From: Thermovibrio sp.
GTDB taxonomy: Bacteria > Aquificota > Aquificia > Desulfurobacteriales > Desulfurobacteriaceae
Length of the DNA: 64,000 nt
Assembly (NCBI GenBank): GCA_015490195.1
Contig: WFYG01000019.1
Coordinates: 1 to 64,000, forward strand
Reading direction: 5' to 3'
Shown: piece after piece, positions 6,911 through 16,064 of the stretch
Numbering within the stretch: position 1 is the stretch's first letter
How the letters are laid out: every line of letters starts with the position of its first letter
Translations under genes and position numbers: made by a program
The notes under the pieces: model-generated
The model's input: the letters and a program-made list of their open reading frames with translations, nothing else
What the model was told of the DNA's origin: nothing
The model's database searches: none

Positions 6911-9551
6911 GGTAGACGAATTTAAAAACAAGAGCATTGAAGAGACCTTGAAGGAGCTCCAGACCTCACTTGAAACGGGACTGTCTGAAGAAGAAGCTAA
7001 AAAACGGCTACAGAAGTACGGCCTTAACGAAATTCCAGAAAAAGAGGAGCCACTCTGGCACAGAATTTTCAGGCGTTTCTGGGGGCCTATTCCGTGGATG
7101 ATTGAGATAGCTGCAATTCTCTCTGCGCTGGTAAAACACTGGGAAGACTTCGTAATTATTATGGTTCTCCTGTTCGTTAACGCAGGGGTTGACTTCTGGC
7201 AGGAACACAAGGCACTTTCGGCACTGAAAGTTCTAAAAGAGAAACTGGCCAAGAAAGCCCTTGTCCTCAGAGACGGAAAGTGGAAACTTATTGATGCAAA
7301 GTACCTGGTTCCGGGAGACATAATAAAGCTGAAAATTGGAGACATAATCCCAGCAGACGTTAAGCTTGACCACGGCGGGGACTTCATTCTGGTTGACCAG
7401 TCTGCCCTTACGGGAGAGTCTCTTCCAGTAACGAAAAAACCAGGAGACATAGCCTACGCAAACTCAATAGTCAAAAAAGGGGAAATTAATGCAATCATAG
7501 TTGCAACAGGACTTGACACCTACTTCGGAAAAACCGTCCAACTGGTAGCAAAGGCGGAAAAAGAGGAACGCTCCCATTTCCAAGAGATGGTTATAAAAGT
7601 TGGAAACTTCCTGATAGCCTTAACGCTGATACTCGTTGCAATTACGGTATTTGTAGAGATTAACAGAGGCAAACCAATAATTGAACTGCTCCAGTTCTCG
7701 CTGGTTCTGACTGTAGCAGCAATTCCCGTTGCACTGCCGGCAGTTCTTACCGTTACAATGGCCGTTGGAGCTCTCTACCTGGCAAAGAGGCAGGTTATAG
7801 TAAGCCGACTTGCCTCTATTGAAGAGCTGGCAGGTGTTGACGTTCTGTGTTCCGATAAAACGGGAACACTCACAATGAACAAAATGACAGTATCTATTCC
7901 CTTCACAGTTAACGGCTACACCTCAGAAGATCTCATGTTCTACGCAGCCCTAGCCTCTAAAGAGGAAAACAACGACCCAATAGAGATACCGATATTTGAA
8001 TGGCTAAAGAAACACAACCTGTACGAAAAGGTAAAAAAGTGCGTTCAGGAAAAATTTGTCCCATTTGACCCTGTGAGGAAAAGAACGGAAGCCCTTGTAA
8101 AGTGTGATGGAGAAGAGATATACGTAACGAAGGGAGCTCCCCAGGTAATCTTAGAGCTTTCCGACAAAAGCGAGTTTGACCCGAAAGTTGTAGAGAAGAA
8201 AGTGGAAGAATTTGCAGAAAACGGTTTCAGAACCCTTGGAGTTGCCCACAAAAAGCCTGACGAAGAGAAGTTCCACTTTGTAGGCCTCATACCTCTTTAC
8301 GACCCGCCAAGACCAGATTCAAAAGAGGCTGTTCAGGAGGCAAAACGCTACGGTGTTGAAGTGAAGATGGTAACGGGAGACAACATAGCAATTGCCCGCT
8401 ATATAGCAAGGATATTGGGAATAGGCGACAAGATAATCAGCGCTAAGGAGCTCCGTGAGGCAACAAACGAGGAGTACGCAGTTCTGGCAGAGATAATAGC
8501 CAAAGCCATAATGAGAGTTGAAGGGCTAAGTCCCGAAGAAGCAGAGAAAAAGGCCAAAGAGGTTGCAGAACTCGTTAAGAAAGAGCTTGAGAACAAGAAA
8601 TTGGCACTGGGAGTTGTAAAGAGGCACGAGTCTGAGATTATCAAGATAATTGAAGAGGCTAACGGTTTTGCAGAAGTCTTTCCGGAAGATAAGTATTTCA
8701 TCGTTGACAAGCTACAGAAAGCAGGCCACATCGTTGGAATGACCGGAGACGGCGTAAACGACGCACCAGCCCTTAGAAAGGCAGATTGTGGAATTGCAGT
8801 TTCAGGAGCAACAGACGCAGCAAGAGCAGCAGCAGCACTGGTTCTGTTGGCACCGGGTCTAAAAATCATCATCAGAGCAATGGAAATTGCCAGAGAGATA
8901 TTCGCCAGAATGGAGGCCTATACAATATACAGGATTGCCGAGACTATCAGAGTTCTCTTCTTCATGACACTCTCAATTCTCGTCTTCCAGTTCTACCCGA
9001 TTACAACGGTAATGATCATTCTCCTTGCTCTGCTAAACGACATCCCAATCCTTACAATTGCCTACGACAGGCAGAACATCTCTCCTAAACCTGTTAAGTG
9101 GGACATGTACGAAATCAACGTAATGTCCTTCTGGCTGGGAGTTGCCGGTGTCCTCTCCTCATTTACAATCTTCTTCCTCCTTGAGGTTTACTGGAAGTTA
9201 CCTCAAGACCTAATTCAGTCAATAATATTTACAAAGTTAGTCGTTGCAGGACACTGGACAATTTACAACACAAGGGTCAAAGACTGGTTCTGGAAAAAAC
9301 CCTGGCCTTCAGCACTTCTATTCGTAGCAACAAACGGAACAAGCATCCTCGGAACTATAATTGCCGTTTACGGATTCGGACTTATGACCCCGATAGGCTG
9401 GGGCTGGGCATTTGTAATATGGGGTTACGCCTTCCTCTGGTTTGTATTTAACGACGTAGTCAAAATGGCAGTTCTCAAAATGTACCGTGAGAAAAAATTT
9501 CTCTTTGCTCCCGGCCACTTCAAGTTCATCAAAAAAGTCTTCTCTGCCTAA
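6903..9551 (+). CDS. P3A-type plasma-membrane H+-ATPase
   Basis: The ORF track starts at 6837, but the ATG at 6903 with GGGAGGAG just upstream matches the family N-terminus (MARVDEFKNKS), giving 882 aa. Motifs: TGES actuator loop (ALTGESLPVTK), phosphorylation site DKTGTLT with Asp318, KGAP nucleotide-binding loop, MVTGDN and GMTGDGVNDAPALRKAD. GATDAARAAA and LLND in TM6 are typical of the proton-pumping P3A group. It would export H+ at the expense of ATP. A charged helical insertion (about 35 residues, EEAEKKAKEVAELVKK region) lies between the TGDN motif and the FAEVFPEDKY segment. A strong terminator follows. Confidence 0.9.
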   Translation: MARVDEFKNKSIEETLKELQTSLETGLSEEEAKKRLQKYGLNEIPEKEEPLWHRIFRRFWGPIPWMIEIAAILSALVKHWEDFVIIMVLLFVNAGVDFWQEHKALSALKVLKEKLAKKALVLRDGKWKLIDAKYLVPGDIIKLKIGDIIPADVKLDHGGDFILVDQSALTGESLPVTKKPGDIAYANSIVKKGEINAIIVATGLDTYFGKTVQLVAKAEKEERSHFQEMVIKVGNFLIALTLILVAITVFVEINRGKPIIELLQFSLVLTVAAIPVALPAVLTVTMAVGALYLAKRQVIVSRLASIEELAGVDVLCSDKTGTLTMNKMTVSIPFTVNGYTSEDLMFYAALASKEENNDPIEIPIFEWLKKHNLYEKVKKCVQEKFVPFDPVRKRTEALVKCDGEEIYVTKGAPQVILELSDKSEFDPKVVEKKVEEFAENGFRTLGVAHKKPDEEKFHFVGLIPLYDPPRPDSKEAVQEAKRYGVEVKMVTGDNIAIARYIARILGIGDKIISAKELREATNEEYAVLAEIIAKAIMRVEGLSPEEAEKKAKEVAELVKKELENKKLALGVVKRHESEIIKIIEEANGFAEVFPEDKYFIVDKLQKAGHIVGMTGDGVNDAPALRKADCGIAVSGATDAARAAAALVLLAPGLKIIIRAMEIAREIFARMEAYTIYRIAETIRVLFFMTLSILVFQFYPITTVMIILLALLNDIPILTIAYDRQNISPKPVKWDMYEINVMSFWLGVAGVLSSFTIFFLLEVYWKLPQDLIQSIIFTKLVVAGHWTIYNTRVKDWFWKKPWPSALLFVATNGTSILGTIIAVYGFGLMTPIGWGWAFVIWGYAFLWFVFNDVVKMAVLKMYREKKFLFAPGHFKFIKKVFSA

Positions 9552-9557
9552 TTCTCT

Positions 9558-9587
9558 GCGGGCTTCGGCCCGCTTCTATTTTTTTCT
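9558..9587 (+). terminator. Rho-independent terminator after the H+-ATPase gene
   Basis: Stem GCGGGC / GCCCGC closed by a TTCG tetraloop, followed by a T-rich run (TTCTATTTTTTTC). It starts 7 nt after the stop codon. Confidence 0.85.
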
Positions 9588-9645
9588 TTAGAATTTTCGC
9601 TGACAACTTAATATGGATTATGCTATATTCTGGATTAGAAATGAA

Positions 9646-9676
9646 TTACGCCCTTCTGCATTCTTGTATCGTTTCT
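9646..9676 (-). pseudogene. Remnant duplicate of the split-Soret cytochrome 3' end
   Basis: 31 nt that match 10161-10191, inside the intact cytochrome gene, at 29 positions. Read on the minus strand it still encodes RNDTRMQKGV, against RDDTRMQKGV in the intact gene. The match ends abruptly on both sides, so this is a scrap left by duplication or deletion, not a gene. Confidence 0.6.
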
Positions 9677-10065
9677 AAAGTCTGGCCGGCAGGTCCGGCC
9701 GCATTTTCTATTTCATGATCCTGCAAAATTATTGCAGAAAAGGCTTAACAGCCTCTAAGAAAAAAGCTACCGATAATTCAGTTAGAGAACTGATTTTTCA
9801 TAATTTAGGAAAATTGACAAGAACCTACTTGGGAATTACGCCTACAAAACCAGTAACTTGAAAAGAGTTTATAGCAAGAAAAGAATGAAAATAGCAGGAA
9901 TAAGGAAACTTCAAAACTAAAGAACAATCAACTTTCTAAGCTTTTAAGCCAGACATTCAAGTTGCTATCACACAAAAAAGTAACAAAATATCTATTCCTG
10001 TAATATAGAAGTTAAAAAGGAGTAAAAACAACGAAAAGGAAGCTAAGATACAGCCAGTAATTAAT

Positions 10066-10095
10066 GGAAAGAAACGGGACGGCAGGCACCGTCCC
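10066..10095 (-). terminator. Terminator-like hairpin after the cytochrome operon
   Basis: GGGACGG (10076-10082), 6-nt loop, CCGTCCC (10089-10095). On the minus strand it is followed by GTTTCTTTCC. It lies 9 nt past the stop codon of the split-Soret cytochrome gene. Confidence 0.65.
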
Positions 10096-10104
10096 ACAGA
10101 AGGT

Positions 10105-11094
10105 TTAGCCACCGAAAGGATGGGTATTGGGATCTATCGTTGAGTGGCAGTTTGTACAGGTTACGCCTTTCTGCATTCTTGTATCGTCTCTTTTTAGTTC
10201 TTCTGGTGCTTCTGGATTGCCAACTTTTCCGTGGCAGCCAAGGCAGGATTGAACAGCACTACTTGTAGTTGGAAGTTCCTCAAAGTTCTTGTAAATTATC
10301 TGCTGGTTGAGGAACTCAACCGCCTTAGCGGCGGTGCTGGCAACTAACCTTGCACACCTTTCCTCTCTCTCTGCTGAATCTGCTCCCCACAGTGGAACGT
10401 TGTTGGAGTCAACGTTTGCATACAGCCACTCAGCAACAGATATGTGGCATATAGGAGAGTTGGAAACAGATTTGTTGGCCTGGGTTGAAAGCCTCTGAAC
10501 TGCTGTCTGATAAGCCTTTATCTCATCGTCACTCTTCCCTGCAGCCTTAAGCTGATTAACAACTGCATTAACGTCGTCGGAAGTTGGAACGTAGGTTGGA
10601 AGGCTCGTTGTTGAATACCACCAGTTTAAGGAATCAATAATATCTTCCGGGTTGGGTGAGATTAGCTGAACAGCTGCAAAAGTTCCGTTGAGAGCTCCAC
10701 ACAGAGTTGCCCAGCTTAAGACTCCTCCCCTACCGTAGTTCATAAGGGCAGTTGGGATAACTGTGTAGGGAAAACCAACTTTCTGCGCCAGTGCAGTAAT
10801 AATAGCGTTAAAGGTTCCGTAGGCACAGCCTTTAAGAGTATCGTTGTTAATCTTCTTATTTGCATAGTGAGACCTGTAAGCAAGTGAAGCAACCTCTGCA
10901 GGGTCAAGCTCAACGTACTTGAATGGAGGTTCGGGCATCTTCAGCTGAGAAGTTGAGGCAGAAGCCTGTTCCTGTGTTGAAACTCCGCCACCGCCACCTC
11001 CTCCGCAGGAGGTTATAACGGGGGCCAGCAGGCCCCCAGCAACGCATCCAATTCCAACAAGCTCAATGTTTTTCAAAAACTCCCGCCGTTTCAT
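10105..11094 (-). CDS. Split-Soret-type dihaem cytochrome c, Tat/lipoprotein-like signal
   Basis: A 329-aa exported protein. The N-terminus has RREFLK (Tat-like), a hydrophobic stretch, then TSCGGGGGGG, which reads as a lipobox Cys with a glycine linker. The middle (LKGCAYGTFNAIITALAQ, GRGGVLSWATLCGALNGT) matches what I recall of Desulfovibrio split-Soret cytochrome c and the C_GCAxxG redox family. Two c-type haem sites, CLGCH and CTNCH, lie near the C-terminus. It probably carries out periplasmic or surface electron transfer together with the octahaem protein upstream. The family call is from motif memory. The gene begins 12 nt after the cytochrome stop and lies in the same reading frame as it. 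Confidence 0.75.
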   Translation of the reverse strand: MKRREFLKNIELVGIGCVAGGLLAPVITSCGGGGGGGVSTQEQASASTSQLKMPEPPFKYVELDPAEVASLAYRSHYANKKINNDTLKGCAYGTFNAIITALAQKVGFPYTVIPTALMNYGRGGVLSWATLCGALNGTFAAVQLISPNPEDIIDSLNWWYSTTSLPTYVPTSDDVNAVVNQLKAAGKSDDEIKAYQTAVQRLSTQANKSVSNSPICHISVAEWLYANVDSNNVPLWGADSAEREERCARLVASTAAKAVEFLNQQIIYKNFEELPTTSSAVQSCLGCHGKVGNPEAPEELKRDDTRMQKGVTCTNCHSTIDPNTHPFGG

Positions 11095-11106
11095 GCTCCA
11101 CCTCTC

Positions 11107-14100
11107 CTATTGGTTTTTCCTCCTTCTGATAAACCCAAATGGAAGCAGGCCTAAGAGGAGTGAAAGGATGTTTCCAGCTCCAGCGTTTGGAGTAAGTGAA
11201 CATCCTCCACCACCACCGCCACCTGTTGAAGCTGTTTCATTACCGGAAGTTGAACCGGTTGTAGTTGCAGGTTCTCCAAGAACTACAGTAACAGGTTCTT
11301 CAGCTTTTGTTGCTGTTAAGGAGATTGTTGCAGTGATAGTTCCGTTTGTTGTGTCGCGGGATACGCTGGTAACAGTTCCTCTATCAGGAACGACGGTAGC
11401 ATTTTGAACTTCGTCTGGAGTAAGGCCAGTAAACGTAACAGTAAACGTAGTGGACTCTGGAACTACAACTAAGTGGGCAATTACTTTGGCCAACTTCTTC
11501 TCTTCGGCAATCTGCTGAACCTCTGTTTCAGGTGCTGTTCCCTGAATAACAGCATTTTTAGCCTCTGCCTTAATTGTCAGCTTCTTGCCGTTGAGATTAA
11601 CAGAGAGAACGGCTGTTCCATCCTGAATATTTTGAACTGTTACTTGAGGAATTACCGGAGCTGCAGGAGCCGAAGGTGTTGTAGTTGAGGGAGCTCCACC
11701 CTTAACAATTGCAACAGTTGCCTCGTCAGACTGTTTAGACGATGTAGCTACGGTAAACATAAGTCTGCCGTTTTCAACCTGAGTGCTCTTAATTACAGTG
11801 TTGGGCCCTGCAACAACAGAGTAGTCTGAAGCTTTACCCACTGCAGGAATAACTACAAATGTTGCTTCAGAACCTGTCAGTTTAATCTTGAGAGCTTCCT
11901 CAATCTCCTTACCTTTTGGAACGAAGCTCGTATCAACGCTGTCGGGCTCTGCTGTTAAAGGATCAATATTTGCACCCTCTGGAGTCCAGACGGCTGCGAT
12001 GTAGCCGTTTCCGTCGTAAGGCTTAACCTCAACATCGCTCGGTGAGTAATAAGCGTAGGTGAGCCTCCTCAGGTCTTCCTGAGTAAACTCTCCGTTGTAA
12101 CCCTCAATTGCAGCTTTTGGAACTTCAAACACAGTTACACCGGGAACTGTATCTATGTGTGGATACTTCTGAACGGGCCTGTTGAAGCGGCCATTTGGAG
12201 AGTGGCAGTCTTCACACTGAAGAACGTGCATCGGATCTTTTGCGTAGGCAGCATCGCCACCGCTGAGCTGCGGATTACTGCTTACAGGAGCAATGTTATG
12301 GCTCATAATGTAGGAACCGTCAAAGATACCTAAGTGGTAAACGTACTGAACCTTAACCGTTTTCCCTGTTACTTTGTGGATAGCAGCCTCAAGGGCCTAA
12401 GCTGCGAATTGAATTTCATCGGACTTGTCAACAAACGGAGCTTCGGCATCATCCTTCCTGATTATCATTGTTTTGCCAGTTTCGGGGTTTTCAAGCATGT
12501 TGGGAAGTGTTGACTTAACAACCCATCCTGTCTTGTTGTTGGGATCTATCCAGTCAATCGTTCCGTCTGGCTTGAACCTACCAACTATTGGAGCATTATC
12601 GTCAATTCCAAGTTCCTGGACAACATCGGAGTTGGGGAATTCAACGTTGTCACCGTATTTACCCACGTAAGCCCAGAAGACCATTCCACCTGGAGTTATG
12701 TATGGATTGTTAAGGGCTTTTGCAGGAATGTAGGGCTTACCGTCTTTGAAGTAGATGAGGCCAAACTCTGCAATAGGTCTGTCTGGATTATTAACGTTCC
12801 ATGTATCTGGAGAGACTCTAAAGACCATGTGGAGGAACCTGTTAGGAACTGTTCTTCCATCGCTGAGCCTCCAGTAGAGCTCTGCAATTAGGTTTGCAGG
12901 CTTGACCTTAAGTGTTGGAGGCTGTCCTTTACCTGGAATGTCTGGGAACCAGACGTAGTCTGGAGTGAACGGAACTGTTACAAACTCTTTTTCACCATTA
13001 ACTTCTATCTCCCTGAAGTTTGCAAAGAGGTGCCCTTTACCCTCTTCTGTTGTCCTTATAAGAGTCTGAATTACGCCGTTAAATTTCTGTGGAATGTGGC
13101 ACGTTGTACAGTGGATATACTTCATGTGTTTGGCAGTAGCATCTCCTGGACCAAAAACTCCAGCGTGATCCTGCATGTAGTTTGTGTGACACTTTGTACA
13201 GGTAATTGTTCCATCAAGGTCTGAGCGGACGTTGAAGCCGTCTGTTCCCTTAGCAAGGTCGTGGGAGGGAATCGCAGCTGAGAGGTTTGGAATGTAACCG
13301 AGTCCTCCTGTTGAAACAGGTTCGTGTTTTACTGGAGCGTGACAGTCAGCACACTTAAGGCCGGCTTCGGCGTGAACGTCTAAGTATGGGACTTTTTTCC
13401 ACTCTTTTGTTTTTGGATCAAAGTATTCAGGCCTTTTATCAGGGTCAATTATTTTATGGGGAAGGCCGTCGCTTCCAAGTTCAGCAACATCACCTATTTC
13501 CTGAGCCCTCTTGAAGAATCCTGGAGAGGTTAAGAGATATAGGTTCCCAAAAAGCCCAATGTTGTCATAAGGAGTAATCTTGCCGTCTCCGTTTATATCG
13601 TAAACACTTGCGTGACACCTTGCACAGGAATCGTTAGATGTTGAACCTATAAGTTTGTTGAAGTTCTGAACGGCAGAGGCGTTATATGTAACAGTCCAGT
13701 CTGAGTTAACTGTTCCAAGCCTTGCTCCGACTGTATCAACCTAGCCTGGATGCTTCTTCAACCATGAAGTCATACGGGCATTTGCAAGGTCGTATGAGTA
13801 GGCGTGACAGATAAGACAATCGTTATCCCTTACGTTTGGAACGGTTACATCTCCAGCCTTTGCTTGGTAGGTTTGAACAATGAGTTTTCCGGAACCGTCT
13901 GTTGAGTTCATGAGGTAGTCGCCGTAGTAGGTGCCGTTTTTAAGACCGTCTTCAACCTTTGTCATGTCCATCTTGTCAAGTGGCTGGTCTTTCTGGTCTT
14001 TAAGACCGTAACCTCCACCAGGGTGGCAGATTGAGCACTTGCCGAAGTCCCAGTCTGCAGTTGTGTTATCAATATCAAGCGGGTCGTTTGTTTTGTAGGG

Positions 14101-14511
14101 GGCAAGGTGGAACATGTGGGGAACTGAAACCCTGTTGTACATACCGCCGGGGCCGTAGATGTTGTTGGGGCCGAACCACTTTATCCAGAGCTTTGACTGA
14201 TCTTTAGGAAGGCCGTTTGTGAAGTTCTGGTCGCCGAACTTGTTGTAGTAGAGGTTGTAGATGTCTGAGGTTAGAATTGAGAGCCTACCCTGCTGGGTAT
14301 GCCAGCCCTCATTGATGAAGTTTAAGTCGTGACAGGCACTACAGGACTTCTGGTAGCTGACCGGGAGCTTTGAAGCAACGTTTCCGTTTGAGTCAAGAAT
14401 GTTGTTGCCCAGAACGTCCTTCAGGTCAACTGAAGGGTGGGCAAAGACCTGAGAGCTCCCAAAGAGCAACGCCAGGAGCGCTAGTGAGATGGTTCCTCTA
14501 ATTCCTCCCAT
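11107..14511 (-). CDS. Octahaem surface cytochrome c with two in-frame TAG codons
   Basis: The ORF track shows three ORFs here (13741-14511, 12397-13176, 11107-12306), but they share one frame. I translated every codon between them: one 1134-codon frame interrupted only by TAG at codons 257 and 705. The encoded product has a signal peptide (LALLALLFGSSQVFA), eight CxxCH motifs in order (CSACH, CSICH, CLICH | CARCH, CADCH, CTKCH, CTTCH | CEDCH), a beta-rich repeat region, and a C-terminal sorting signal: a glycine run, CSLTPNAG, a hydrophobic helix, then RRRK. The 188 codons after the first TAG contain three haem sites but no ATG. A good ribosome site (AGGAGGT) and a near-consensus promoter precede it. 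It is either read through or a very recent pseudogene. Confidence 0.7.
12397..12399 (-). other. Second in-frame TAG of the octahaem cytochrome (codon 705)
   Basis: Context GCA GCT TAG GCC CTT. It lies between haem motifs 7 and 8. The frame continues for 30 codons (LEAAIHKVTGK...) before the next ATG, and the codon choice there looks like the rest of the gene. The codon is followed by G. Confidence 0.85.
13741..13743 (-). other. First in-frame TAG of the octahaem cytochrome (codon 257)
   Basis: Context CCA GGC TAG GTT GAT. It lies between haem motifs 3 and 4. After it the frame stays open for 448 codons and includes haem sites 4 to 7. No ribosome site or ATG follows that would restart translation near the lesion. 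Confidence 0.85.
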
Positions 14512-14544
14512 AATGAAGACCTCCTATTGGGTTCTCTACTAATT

Positions 14545-14573
14545 TTTATATAGCTTAAAATAGTAAATGTCAA
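14545..14573 (-). promoter_or_regulatory. Near-consensus promoter of the cytochrome operon
   Basis: Minus strand: TTGACA (14568-14573), 17-nt spacer, TATAAA (14545-14550). The predicted start is near 14538, with AGGAGGT about 8 nt before the ATG at 14511. Its strength argues that the TAG-containing gene is transcribed. Confidence 0.75.
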
Positions 14574-14672
14574 TATAATTATTAAAAAGATTAATGTATT
14601 CATACTTTAATTAATAAAGGAAACATTATCTTTGAGCCAGTGTATAATTTCAGACATTAAAGAGGAGAAGTG

Positions 14673-16064
14673 ATGACCTACACAGCTATACCGAGGAAAT
14701 ACCGCCCTCAGAGGTTTTCAGAGGTTACAGGACAGGAGTTCATAACAGAAACTCTCAGGAACGCCGTTGCAACAGGCAGGGTTGCCCACGCTTACATATT
14801 TGCAGGCCCGAGGGGAGTTGGGAAAACGACAACTGCCCGTATAGTTGCAAAAGCTCTTAACTGCGAAAATCCAAAAAACGGTGAACCCTGCAATCAATGT
14901 CTTCAGTGTGTTGAGATAGTAAAAGGTTCCCATCCAGACGTGATTGAGATAGACGCTGCATCAAACAGAGGAGTTGACCAGATAAGGGAGCTCCGTGAGT
15001 CCGTCCACTACGCTCCAGTAAAGGGAAAGAAAAAGGTCTACATAATAGACGAGTTCCACATGCTCACAAAAGAGGCCTTTAACGCCCTTTTAAAAACCCT
15101 TGAAGAGCCTCCAGAACACGTAGTTTTCATCCTCGCAACAACAGAGCTTGACCGGATTCCTCCAACAATCCTCTCAAGGTGTCAGAAGTTCATATTCAGG
15201 CGAATTCCTGAAGAGACAATAGTTAAAACACTTAAAGAAATATGCCAGAAAGAAAACGTAGAGTGTGAAGAAGAAGCCCTGAGGCTCATAGCTATCTCTT
15301 CCGAAGGGTGTATGAGAGACGCTGAAAGCCTTTTAGACCAGGCAATAGCGTTGGGGCAGGGAAAAGTTGAAACTAAAACGGTTTCAGAGTTTTTAGGAAT
15401 ACTGACCGGGAAAGAGGTAAGGGAGCTCCTATCTCTCGGCTTCAGAGGAGAAAAAGAAGAGTTAAAAAAGAGACTAAAAAAGTTAGAAATTGAAGGCTAC
15501 AACCCGGTTTACGTAGCAAAACAGCTGATAGAACTGATAGAGAGGGAATTCCTGTCAAATTCAGAGTTTTCAGAAGAAGAGCTTACCGCTGCCTTTGAAA
15601 TAGTGAGCAGAGGATACAGGGAGCTCCAGACCCACCCCTACCCGTTTACGCTTCTTTTCTTTACCCTCTACAAGCTTTCCTACTTTAATGAAGTAAAGAA
15701 AATATCAGAGCTCTTGAAAAGTGGAATCAAAGTAACGGGAAAAGAGAGTTCCACAGAAAAAAAAACTAAAAATGGAACAGTAAACACCCTCAAAGCCTTC
15801 ATTGAACGCTCTATAGACAAAGGAACGGCAGTTGAGATTTACCCGAAAAACTACACAGCCTACCAAACCCTTAAGAGCAAAATTGACAAGCTAAAAGAGT
15901 TCTATGGAAAAGAGATAAAACTAATAGAGCCGGAAGTTAAAAGAGTAGAAGTCAGGAAAATATCGGAAGAGTCTGAAAAGAAGATAGACTCTATGATAAA
16001 AATCCTAAACGCTAAAATAATTGAGCTGAGGCACAAAGAGAGAGATGAAAGTACTGGTAGTTGA
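14673..16064 (+). CDS. dnaX: DNA polymerase III gamma/tau subunit
   Basis: About 463 aa. AAA+ clamp-loader ATPase with Walker A GPRGVGKTTTARI, a zinc-binding set of cysteines (CENPKNGEPCNQCLQC), Walker B DEFHML and the ALLKTLEEPP segment. It loads the sliding clamp as part of the replicative polymerase. The C-terminus is short, so the product is gamma-like with at most a small tau extension. The track starts at GTG 14670; ATG 14673 behind AGAGGAG is more likely. A TATAAT lies at about 14643-14648 with a poor -35. The end overlaps the response-regulator gene by 20 nt. Confidence 0.93.
   Translation: MTYTAIPRKYRPQRFSEVTGQEFITETLRNAVATGRVAHAYIFAGPRGVGKTTTARIVAKALNCENPKNGEPCNQCLQCVEIVKGSHPDVIEIDAASNRGVDQIRELRESVHYAPVKGKKKVYIIDEFHMLTKEAFNALLKTLEEPPEHVVFILATTELDRIPPTILSRCQKFIFRRIPEETIVKTLKEICQKENVECEEEALRLIAISSEGCMRDAESLLDQAIALGQGKVETKTVSEFLGILTGKEVRELLSLGFRGEKEELKKRLKKLEIEGYNPVYVAKQLIELIEREFLSNSEFSEEELTAAFEIVSRGYRELQTHPYPFTLLFFTLYKLSYFNEVKKISELLKSGIKVTGKESSTEKKTKNGTVNTLKAFIERSIDKGTAVEIYPKNYTAYQTLKSKIDKLKEFYGKEIKLIEPEVKRVEVRKISEESEKKIDSMIKILNAKIIELRHKERDESTGS

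Larger units (their letters stand above)
9588..10104. other. Non-coding, probably decayed DNA between convergent transcription units
   Basis: About 500 nt with no supported gene. It holds a 31-nt remnant of the neighbouring cytochrome gene (9646-9676), a second GC hairpin (GGCCGG, 5-nt loop, CCGGCC at 9684-9700, followed by CATTTTC), and short open stretches. One of these, 9715 onward (47 codons), and another reading GNYAYKTSNLKRVYSKKRM look like eroded coding sequence, possibly of a mobile element, but I cannot name a family. AT content is visibly higher than in the flanking genes. Confidence 0.5.

Noticed and set aside
9715-9858. 47-codon ORF (MILQNYCRKG...) in the spacer after the H+-ATPase.
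   Set aside because: No ribosome site, no family resemblance, and it lies in visibly decayed DNA; possibly a transposase scrap, but not supportable as a gene.
11095-11109. The final TAG of the octahaem gene is in the same frame as the downstream split-Soret gene, so a triple read-through fusion is formally open.
   Set aside because: The sorting signal ends with RRRKNQ right before this TAG, the TAG overlaps a ribosome site, and an ATG with its own Tat-like signal follows, so this is a normal stop and start.
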